A stretch of 64,000 nt of DNA. It comes from Comamonadaceae bacterium (lineage in GTDB: Bacteria > Pseudomonadota > Gammaproteobacteria > Burkholderiales > Burkholderiaceae_C). The notes under the pieces are model-generated. The model saw only the letters and a program-made list of their open reading frames with translations. It searched no databases and had not been told where the DNA came from. Both the position numbers and the translations under genes were made by a program. Where the stretch lies: the NCBI GenBank assembly GCA_027483665.1, contig JAIXUC010000008.1, forward strand, positions 93,390 through 157,389, written 5' to 3'. Position 1 is the first letter of the stretch; every line of letters starts with the position of its first letter. Shown piece after piece: positions 57,634-64,000 of the stretch.

Positions 57634-58119
57634 ATGTTCAGCCTGCTTCGCGAGACCTCGTTCACACCGCGACAGACGGCGCTGCGCCAAACCAGCTTGT
57701 TTGCGGACTTGAGCCCGCGTGACCTGCGCGTCATCGACTCTTTGGTGCACGAACGCGGCTATTTGGCGGGTGAGGTGGTGTTCGACGAAGGTGAACGCGG
57801 CGAGGCGCTTTACATGGTGTTGTCAGGCCGGGTGCGCGTGCAGCGCGTGCAGGGCTCGGGTGAGACCCTGGTGTTGGCTGAAATCGGGGCTGGCGATTTC
57901 TTCGGCGACTTGGCTTTGCTCGACGACGCGCCGCGCGCGGCCCAAGCCCGGGCTTGCGAGCCGACACAACTGGCTGCATTGTTCCGCGCGGACTTCTTGT
58001 CTCTGTTGGAGACGCACGGCGCACTGGCCTCCAGGGTGTCGCTGCAACTGGCCCGACATTTGGGCCAGCGCTTGCGCCAAGCCATTCACGCTCAGGCGCA
58101 AGCCCAGGCCTCGGTCTGA
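57634..58119 (+). CDS. Cyclic-nucleotide-binding domain protein without DNA-binding domain
   Basis: This 161-residue protein consists of one Crp-type nucleotide-binding domain: LFADLSPRDLRVIDSL, VVFDEGERGEALYMVLSGRVRV, and the phosphate-binding cassette GDLALLDDAPRAA (91-103, with Asp where Crp has Glu). After the C-helix it ends in an Ala/Gln-rich tail. There is no helix-turn-helix. A TTG at 57601 is an alternative start. Its stop overlaps the next gene (TGATG). A regulatory partner role for the following membrane proteins is an inference. Confidence 0.78.
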   Translation: MFSLLRETSFTPRQTALRQTSLFADLSPRDLRVIDSLVHERGYLAGEVVFDEGERGEALYMVLSGRVRVQRVQGSGETLVLAEIGAGDFFGDLALLDDAPRAAQARACEPTQLAALFRADFLSLLETHGALASRVSLQLARHLGQRLRQAIHAQAQAQASV

Positions 58120-59243
58120 TGGTTCGGGGCAGCGAGACTCCCCACAACCCGGGCCCGCTGGTGTGGGCTGGCATCTTGGTCAGCACCTGTTTGCTGCTGG
58201 TGCTGTTCAAACAGGTGCTGTTCTTGGTGCTGCCGTTTTTGTTGGCGCTCCTGTGCTACTACCTGCTCATGGGCCCGATGCACCGCCTGATGTGCGCAGG
58301 GTTCACGCGCGAACGCGCCGCACTGTGGGTCAGCTTGGCCTTCACCTTGGCCGTGGCTTTGGGCAGCTTGTGGGCCCTGCCTTGGCTGGCGGGCGGGCTG
58401 GAGCGCTGGCCGACTGAATTGGCGCGCTATGTGCAAGGCGGGCTGGCGCTTTTGGAGCGCACGCTGGGCGCGCTGGAGCGAGGCGTGCCAACCCTGCGTG
58501 ATTTGGAATTGGCGGCCTCCATGCGTGAGCTCACGCAAACCGGCTTTGGCCGCCTGGTCGAGCGCCATTTGGCGCCACTGGCACTGACCGTGGCAACCTG
58601 GGCGCCCTATTTGTTGCTGGCGCCATTCGTCAGCTTTTATTTGTTGCGTGAGGGCCAGCGCTTTCAGCGCTTTCTGGCCAACGCCGTGCCCAACGCTTTC
58701 TTCGAGCGCACCCTCATGCTCATGCAGCAGGTCGACCAAGCCACCCGCGCCTATTTGGTCGGCATGGCCAAGCTCACCGTGCTGGACACGCTGACGCTGG
58801 CGCTGGGCTTGTGGTGGCTGGGCCTGCCAGAGCCCTTGCTGCTGGGGCTGGTGTGCGCGGTGTTGGCTTGGGTGCCTTACATCGGCTCGTTGGCCGGTGG
58901 CTTGCTGGTGGTGCTGGTCACAGCCACCGACGCGCCGCAGTCGCCCGGCTTGGTGCTGTGGGCGGCGGGCTTGTTTGTGTTGGTGCGCTTGCTCGACGAC
59001 TTTGTCTACCTGCCGCTCACCATTGGGCGCAGCTTGAGCATGCACCCGCTGGTGACGGTGGTCATGATCTTCGTGGGTGGCGCGCTGGCCGGTGTGGTCG
59101 GGCTGATGTTGGTGTTGCCGGTGTTGGGCGTGGTGATGGTGATTGGCAGCACTATGGGCGCTGTGCTCACCGACGCCCGACTGGTGGCGCGCTGGCGTCA
59201 CGCGCGTGGCTTGCGGGCCGCTGTAGCCCAGCAAGGTTTGTAA
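58119..59243 (+). CDS. AI-2E family transporter-like membrane protein
   Basis: This 374-residue protein of the AI-2E/PerM family has eight hydrophobic segments. The long amphipathic loop lies at about 95-165, followed by LLAPFVSFYLLREG, VLAWVPYIGSLAGG and LVRLLDDFVYLPLTIGRSLSMHPLVTVVMIFVGG. Members export small molecules or act as Na+/H+ antiporters, and few have proven roles. Start coupled to the upstream nucleotide-binding protein. It precedes the Mla-like operon by 10 bases. Confidence 0.85.
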   Translation: MVRGSETPHNPGPLVWAGILVSTCLLLVLFKQVLFLVLPFLLALLCYYLLMGPMHRLMCAGFTRERAALWVSLAFTLAVALGSLWALPWLAGGLERWPTELARYVQGGLALLERTLGALERGVPTLRDLELAASMRELTQTGFGRLVERHLAPLALTVATWAPYLLLAPFVSFYLLREGQRFQRFLANAVPNAFFERTLMLMQQVDQATRAYLVGMAKLTVLDTLTLALGLWWLGLPEPLLLGLVCAVLAWVPYIGSLAGGLLVVLVTATDAPQSPGLVLWAAGLFVLVRLLDDFVYLPLTIGRSLSMHPLVTVVMIFVGGALAGVVGLMLVLPVLGVVMVIGSTMGAVLTDARLVARWRHARGLRAAVAQQGL

Positions 59244-59253
59244 GAGCGCACCC

Positions 59254-60456
59254 ATGCCAGCAGCCACCACACCGCCCCAAAGACCCGCAGGCGAAGCGAC
59301 GGGCACCGCCCAAAAGACGGGGGGCGCTCGGGGCAGCAGTCCACCGAGTGCGGCGCAGCGCGGCTCTGCGAACGCGCCTTTGTGGGCCATTTCGGGCACC
59401 TGGGTGGCGGCCGAGCTGGCGCAGCCCGAGACCTGGACGCGCCTCATGGGGCAGTTGTCTCCCCCAGACAGCCAGCCAGCCCCAGGCAGCTGGGACCTGC
59501 GCGCCATTGACCGTCTGGACCACGTCGGGGCACAACTGCTTTGGAACCTGTGGGGGCGGCAATGGCCCGTGCAGTTGCAGGCAGAGGCGAAGCAGCGCGC
59601 CGTGCTGGAACACGTCGCACAGAACACCGCACCGCCCGAGCAAGTGCCCCGCACCGCCTGGACGCAGCCGATTGCGAACTTCGGAGACCGCGTGCTGGGC
59701 TTGGGCGACCACGCCAGCGACATGCTGCGCTTGATGGGCCAGTTGCTGTTGGACGTGGTGCATTTGTTACGCCGCCCCAAAGACATGCCTTGGCGCGATG
59801 TGTCTGGGCACCTCTACCGCATCGGGGCCACCGCCTTGCCCATCACCGCGCTGGTGGGTTTCCTGATCGGCGTGACGCTGGCTTACCTCACAGCACAGCA
59901 GCTTCAGCAATTTGGCGCAGACGCCTTCATCGTCAACATCCTGGGGCTGGCGCTGGTGCGCGAATTGGGGCCGGTGTTGGCCGCCATCCTGATTGCTGGC
60001 CGATCGGGCTCGGCCATCACCGCGCAAATCGGCGTCATGCGCGTCACTGAAGAGCTGGACGCCATGCGCGTGATGGGCATCCCGCACGGCTTGCGCCTGG
60101 TCTTGCCGCGCGCGCTGGCGCTGGCCGTGGTGATGCCGCTCGTGAGTGTGTGGACCACCTGCTTTGCGCTGGCAGGCGGCGTGCTGGCCTCACAAGCGGT
60201 CTTGGGCATCACACCCAGTTATTTCTTGAACAGCCTGCCCGAAGCGGTGGCCTTCTCCAACTTGGTGTTGGCGACGGGCAAGTCGGTTTGTTTTGGCGTG
60301 CTGATTGCTTTGGTCGGCTGCCACTTTGGCTTGCGGGTGCAGCCCAACACGGAGAGTCTGGGACAGGGCACGACCGCTTCGGTGGTGACCTCCATCACCA
60401 TCGTGCTGCTGGTGGACGCCTTGTTCGCTGTGGTCTTTGAAGACGTGGGGCTCTGA
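59254..60456 (+). CDS. MlaE-like ABC permease with N-terminal STAS-like domain
   Basis: In this 400-residue protein residues ~40-125 look like a STAS (MlaB-like) domain (LRAIDRLDHVGAQLLWNLW). The MlaE permease follows: ALPITALVGFLIGVTLAY, NILGLALVRELGPVLAAILIAGRSGSAI, TEELDAMRVMGIP. In the classical Mla system MlaB is a separate protein, and here it is fused. With the ATPase, MCE protein and lipoprotein that follow it should move lipids across the envelope. The first ~40 residues are low-complexity. Confidence 0.88.
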   Translation: MPAATTPPQRPAGEATGTAQKTGGARGSSPPSAAQRGSANAPLWAISGTWVAAELAQPETWTRLMGQLSPPDSQPAPGSWDLRAIDRLDHVGAQLLWNLWGRQWPVQLQAEAKQRAVLEHVAQNTAPPEQVPRTAWTQPIANFGDRVLGLGDHASDMLRLMGQLLLDVVHLLRRPKDMPWRDVSGHLYRIGATALPITALVGFLIGVTLAYLTAQQLQQFGADAFIVNILGLALVRELGPVLAAILIAGRSGSAITAQIGVMRVTEELDAMRVMGIPHGLRLVLPRALALAVVMPLVSVWTTCFALAGGVLASQAVLGITPSYFLNSLPEAVAFSNLVLATGKSVCFGVLIALVGCHFGLRVQPNTESLGQGTTASVVTSITIVLLVDALFAVVFEDVGL

Positions 60457-60457
60457 C

Positions 60458-61264
60458 ATGCAGCCAGCGGTTCATTCCAGTGACGTGGTGGTGGACATTG
60501 CCGGGCTGTGGTCGGTGTTTCGCTCGCGCGGGGTCGAGCAAGTGGTGCACCGCGAGCTGAACCTGCAAGTCATGGCGGGCGAGGTGGTGTCACTGGTGGG
60601 CGGCTCTGGCACCGGCAAAACCGTGCTGCTGCGGCAGATCCTGGGTTTGCAGACGCCCACGCGTGGGCGCATCACCGTGCTGGGGCAAGACCCTTCGCAC
60701 TTGGGCGAGCGTGCCGTGGCTTCGCGTGTGGGCATGCTGTTTCAGCACGGCGCCTTGTTCTCGGCTTTCAGCGTGTTGGAGAACATTGCCTTTCCGCTGC
60801 GCGAGTTGGGCGGCCTGCCCGATGCGCTCATTCGCGACGCCGCCATGGTCAAGCTGCAAATGGTGGGCCTGGGGCCGCAGCACGCGCACAAGCGGCCTTC
60901 TGATTTGTCGGGCGGCATGATCAAGCGCGTGGCCTTGGCGCGCGCGCTCATCATGGACCCGCCGCTCTTGTTGCTGGACGAGCCCACCGCCGGGCTGGAC
61001 CCTGAGAGCTCCGACGGCTTTTGCCGCTTGCTGCGCGCCTTGCACCGAGAGCTGGGCTTCACGGTGGTGATGGTCACGCACGACCTGGACACACTCTACG
61101 AGCTGAGCACCAGCGTGGCCGTGCTGGCCGAGCAACGCGTGGTGATCAAAGCCGCCCCGAAAGACGTGGTGGCTTTCCCGCACCCCTTCGTGCAGGATTT
61201 TTTCCTGGGAGAGCGCGGCCAGCGCGCCATGGAGTTGCTGCGCGAATACCCTTTTACCGTCTGA
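60458..61264 (+). CDS. MlaF-like ABC transporter ATP-binding protein
   Basis: This 268-residue ATPase has Walker A GGSGTGKTV (48-56), MLFQHGALFSAFSVLENI, signature DLSGGMIKRVALARAL and LLLLDEPTAGLDPESS. The LFQ-GALF and GMIKR patterns mark the Mla/MCE family. ATG 60458 is taken, one base after the permease stop, rather than the overlapping TTG at 60437. Confidence 0.92.
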   Translation: MQPAVHSSDVVVDIAGLWSVFRSRGVEQVVHRELNLQVMAGEVVSLVGGSGTGKTVLLRQILGLQTPTRGRITVLGQDPSHLGERAVASRVGMLFQHGALFSAFSVLENIAFPLRELGGLPDALIRDAAMVKLQMVGLGPQHAHKRPSDLSGGMIKRVALARALIMDPPLLLLDEPTAGLDPESSDGFCRLLRALHRELGFTVVMVTHDLDTLYELSTSVAVLAEQRVVIKAAPKDVVAFPHPFVQDFFLGERGQRAMELLREYPFTV

Positions 61265-61276
61265 AAGATCGACACG

Positions 61277-62266
61277 ATGGAAAACAAAGCACACGCCCTG
61301 ATTGCCGGCAGCTTCGTGCTGTTGGTTGGCGCACTCTTGGTGGCCCTGGCCTTTTGGCTGGGGCGCGATGGCGGCGCGCGCCAACCTTATGAATTGGCCA
61401 CACGCCAAGCCATCACCGGCCTCCAAACCCAGGCGCCAGTGCGCTTTCGCGGGGTCGATGTGGGCAAGGTCAGCCAGATCAGGCTAGACCCCACGGTGCC
61501 CGGCCAGGTGCTGGTGCGCATTGACGTAGACCCTGCCGTGCCCGTGTCTGCGGGCAGCTTCGCCACCTTGGGCTACCAAGGTGTGACCGGCCTGGCTTTT
61601 GTGGACCTCGACGACAGCGGGAAGAACGCGGCAGCACTGCCAGCTGGCCCCAACGGCATGGCGCGCATCGAGCTGCGGCAAGGGTTGTTGGGGCAGTTGA
61701 GTGAACAAGGCATGGCCATCTTGAGCCAGACCCGCGAGACCACACGCCGCCTGAACGAACTGCTCGACCCCAAAAACCAGCAGCAAGTGATGGCGACCAT
61801 CGAGCGCATCGGCCAGGCTGCAGAGGGCGTGCAGCGCTTGAGCGCACGGCTGGACACCACACTGACCCAGCAAGTCAACCCGGCCTTGGCGCGCGTGCCA
61901 GCACTGGCTGAGGAAGGCCAGCAAACCGTGCGCGCGCTGCGCCAAGCGGCCGATGCGGCCACGGCTTCGGCCAACGAAATCTCGCGGGCCACACAAAGAC
62001 TCAACGCCTCGGGCGGTTTGATCGACCAGTTGGCTGCCACCGCAGAAGCGGTCGAGGCCACTGCCGAGAGCTTCAACGCCACCACGGTGCCGCGCATCAA
62101 CCAGGCCAGCGACAGCGCAGCCCGCTCGGCGCGGCAGTTCGAGCGCACCATGGGCGACATCAGCAGTAACCCGCAAACCCTCATCTACGGCAGCGGCAAC
62201 GCGCCGCCCGGCCCGGGCGAGCCCGGTTTTGCAGCACCGACCGCCGCACCAGGAGCGCGCCCATGA
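61277..62266 (+). CDS. MCE-domain protein (MlaD/YrbD-like) with long coiled coil
   Basis: This 329-residue protein has one N-terminal membrane anchor (about 7-28) and one MCE domain (about 38-115: APVRFRGVDVGKVSQIRLD, FATLGYQGVTGLAFVDLDD). A long helical coiled coil and a Gly/Pro-rich tail follow. MCE domains form hexameric rings that conduct lipids. The long coiled coil is closer to PqiB/YebT-type needle proteins than to short MlaD. The stop overlaps the lipoprotein start (ATGA). Confidence 0.9.
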   Translation: MENKAHALIAGSFVLLVGALLVALAFWLGRDGGARQPYELATRQAITGLQTQAPVRFRGVDVGKVSQIRLDPTVPGQVLVRIDVDPAVPVSAGSFATLGYQGVTGLAFVDLDDSGKNAAALPAGPNGMARIELRQGLLGQLSEQGMAILSQTRETTRRLNELLDPKNQQQVMATIERIGQAAEGVQRLSARLDTTLTQQVNPALARVPALAEEGQQTVRALRQAADAATASANEISRATQRLNASGGLIDQLAATAEAVEATAESFNATTVPRINQASDSAARSARQFERTMGDISSNPQTLIYGSGNAPPGPGEPGFAAPTAAPGARP

Positions 62267-62910
62267 ACATGCCCCTCGCACTGATTTCCGCCGTTGTGGT
62301 GCTGACGCTCAGTGCCTGCGCCCTGCCCGACAAGCCCGAGCGCCCGACCGTGTTCGACTTTGGCCCCGGTGCCTTGCAATCCGCTGCCGCCAACCGCATG
62401 GCACCGCTGCCGCCCATCGCCTTGGCGGACCCGCAAGCTGCAGGGCCGCTGGAGAGCACCAACATTTGGTATCGCCTGGGCTATGCGAACGCACGCGAAC
62501 TGCGGCCCTACACCCAATCGCGCTGGGCCGTTCCACCGACGCAGCTGGTGCGCCAGCGCCTGCGCGAGGCGCTGGGCCAGCGCCGCACGGTGGTCTCGGG
62601 CAACGACCCGGCGGCCATCGGGCGCATGGGCGAGGGCCGCGCCACGGACCCGTGGCCGATGTTGCTGCGCGTCGAGCTGGAGGAATTCAGCCAAGTCTTT
62701 GACAGCCCCGCCAACAGCCAGGCCAGCTTGCGCCTGCACGCCACGCTCACCCAGCCCGGCCCGATGGGCGAGCGTCTGGTGGCGCAGCGCACCGTGCAAT
62801 TGCAGCGCCCGGCGCCCACAGCCGACGCGACGGGCGCTGTCGCCGGTTTGGCCGAAGCCACCGATGCAGCGGTGGCAGACATCGTGCAGTGGCTGGCAAC
62901 GGTGCGCTGA
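62263..62910 (+). CDS. ABC-type transport auxiliary lipoprotein (PqiC-like)
   Basis: This 215-residue lipoprotein has signal peptide MNMPLALISAVVVLTLSAC with Cys19. The ABC_trans_aux fold follows (ESTNIWYRLGYANARELRPYTQSRWAVPPTQLV, then LLRVELEEFSQVFDSP, LTQPGPMGERLVAQRTVQ). Such lipoproteins dock MCE assemblies at the outer membrane, and the position directly after the MCE gene fits. Confidence 0.88.
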   Translation: MNMPLALISAVVVLTLSACALPDKPERPTVFDFGPGALQSAAANRMAPLPPIALADPQAAGPLESTNIWYRLGYANARELRPYTQSRWAVPPTQLVRQRLREALGQRRTVVSGNDPAAIGRMGEGRATDPWPMLLRVELEEFSQVFDSPANSQASLRLHATLTQPGPMGERLVAQRTVQLQRPAPTADATGAVAGLAEATDAAVADIVQWLATVR

Positions 62911-62912
62911 AC

Positions 62913-63533
62913 ATGGCAGACGCGCTGATGGCCGACCCGGGGCAGCTGGCGCCGCCACTGGTCGATGCGCCTTGGATGCAGCCGCTGGCTCTGCAGCTGC
63001 GCGGTGCAGGCTTGCAGCTGACCGGAGACTGCCAGCGCTTGGGCGCAGCCCAGCTGGATCTGCTGCGCCAATCGCCGCTGCTGGAGGACTTCACCACCAG
63101 TGAGCTGTGCACTCTGGGGGCTGTGATGCTGAAAGTGCAGGCTGACTCGGGCCAAGTGATGATTGCCGAGGGGCAAGTCAGCGCCTGGATGATGATCGTG
63201 CTGTCCGGCACGCTGGATGTCACGCGCCGTCGCACCGGCAGCCAAGAGGTGACGCGCCTGGCAGTGGTTCGCGCCGGCGCTTCGGTGGGCGAGATGTCGA
63301 TGCTCGACGGCGAGCCGCGTTACGCCACGTGTACTGCCATAGAACCCGTGGAAGCTGGCGTCATCGGCCAAATGGCCATCGGCCAACTCATCTCCCTGCA
63401 TCCCGCGGTGGCAGCGAAGTTCATGGTGAAGCTCACGCAAATCATGGCGCAGCGCCTGCGCAACACCAGCAACCAGCTGATCAAAGTAGTGGATGAGCGG
63501 CGGGCTGCAGACCCAGCACCCCGTTCGGGCTGA
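62913..63533 (+). CDS. Cyclic-nucleotide-binding domain protein without DNA-binding domain
   Basis: This 206-residue protein has an N-terminal ~45-residue extension and one nucleotide-binding domain (LLEDFTTSELCTLGAVML, QVSAWMMIVLSGTLDVT). Its phosphate-binding cassette is complete: GEMSMLDGEPRYA with E127 and R136. The C-helix follows and the protein ends without a helix-turn-helix. It starts two bases after the lipoprotein stop, so it is the last gene of the Mla-like operon. A sensor or regulator of the transporter is an inference. Confidence 0.8.
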   Translation: MADALMADPGQLAPPLVDAPWMQPLALQLRGAGLQLTGDCQRLGAAQLDLLRQSPLLEDFTTSELCTLGAVMLKVQADSGQVMIAEGQVSAWMMIVLSGTLDVTRRRTGSQEVTRLAVVRAGASVGEMSMLDGEPRYATCTAIEPVEAGVIGQMAIGQLISLHPAVAAKFMVKLTQIMAQRLRNTSNQLIKVVDERRAADPAPRSG

Positions 63534-64000
63534 GCCCTCCTCGCTCGCCCCGCCCCGTTCACCATGAGGTGGTCGTTTGGGCTCGTACTTCGGCTGGCAT
63601 TCAGCTAGCGCCGTTCGCCACACCTAGGCGTTGCCCGGCCGTGCTCCGGGTTCAGGCTGGCGCCGTTCGCCACACCTGGGCGGTCGGTTGTGTCTGCTGG
63701 CGCCGCTCTCCAAACCCAGGCGGTGCCCGGCGGCGCGGGATCCGTTCTCCCGGCCTGCCTCGCGGGCGGCTGCTCTTGGTGCTCTTGCGCTGCTGCGTGA
63801 ACGCCTTTTGTGGCGTTCTCACGTGCTGGCAACCGCGAATGAGGCCTCCGCCCGGACACCCGCACCACCGGGCTTTGCGCAGCGTTGGTGGTGGCGGGGC
63901 AAACAGCCCGCGTGCCCGACAGGAAGTGGTTGGGCTGCAAACTGTCCGCCCGCCGTGTGGGGCGTCGAGTGAAGCAGCGCTAGCGAGCAACCCCGGCTCC
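63534..64000. other. Intergenic stretch with short GC-rich repeats, no convincing gene
   Basis: Open frames exist on both strands but none has a recognisable motif, a convincing start or neighbour coupling. The stretch contains an imperfect interspersed repeat (next entry) and ends at the window edge. Confidence 0.5.
63603..63732. repeat. Three imperfect copies of a ~25-35-bp GC-rich repeat
   Basis: CTAGCGCCGTTCGCCACACC (from about 63605), CTGGCGCCGTTCGCCACACC (from about 63657) and CTGGCGCCGCTCTCCAAACC (from about 63696) are spaced about 40-50 bases apart, each followed by a CxGGCG core. They resemble extragenic repetitive elements. Confidence 0.55.

Noticed and set aside
63534..64000. Open frames on either strand at the right edge, including a 111-codon one on the minus strand
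   Set aside because: The translations are Pro/Arg/Ala-rich and contain the translated repeats. No motif or ribosome-binding site supports them.

Overview
This is a GC-rich chromosomal window from a betaproteobacterium of the order Burkholderiales, most likely family Comamonadaceae. The evidence is gene content and order: RF2 with its programmed frameshift, a CCA-encoding tRNA-Thr, a membrane-bound urate hydroxylase with a cytochrome c domain, an Urt urea transporter, and many short overlapping operons. There is no rRNA, CRISPR array, prophage or insertion sequence that I can recognise.

Positions 1-19400 are mostly housekeeping. They hold murB (cut by the left edge), the c-di-GMP binding protein YajQ, a membrane-anchored retropepsin, a degenerate HD-GYP protein, plsY, an aldo/keto reductase with an acyl-CoA synthetase, an alpha/beta hydrolase, prfB, a broken HAD phosphatase gene, pepN, fbp, tRNA-Thr(CGT), a CBS-domain membrane protein, apaH, an rhlE-type helicase, pcp, a cupin and dcd.

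Positions 19500-48600 are a large purine-catabolism island. guaD and an adenine/adenosine deaminase lie behind a BMP-type (nucleoside-type) ABC importer. xdhAB is transcribed divergently from that importer, and xdhC and puuD lie further on. Together these convert adenine, guanine and xanthine to urate. UraH, a UraD-AllC fusion and PuuE then take urate through allantoin to allantoate and ureidoglycine. An alanine/ureidoglycine-glyoxylate-type aminotransferase and a glycerate 2-kinase fit the handling of the C2 product, and an 8-oxoguanine deaminase feeds urate in from damaged guanine. Two type II toxin-antitoxin modules and a DUF3883 remnant are embedded in the island. A further operon (M20 hydrolase, THI5/NMT1-type ABC importer, small nucleobase deaminase) looks like salvage of an unidentified N-heterocycle. 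Good sigma-54 (-24/-12) promoters precede both arms of the importer/xdhAB divergent region and the second importer, suggesting that purine use is part of the nitrogen-limitation response.

Positions 49100-57400 hold a Rieske oxygenase, a ureD separated from the other urease genes, and the urea importer urtABCDE. This fits urea as the end product of the allantoin route. Positions 57600-63500 hold an AI-2E-type membrane protein and an MCE/Mla-like lipid-transport operon, with a cyclic-nucleotide-binding protein lacking a DNA-binding domain at each end. The last ~460 bases contain short GC-rich repeats and no convincing gene.
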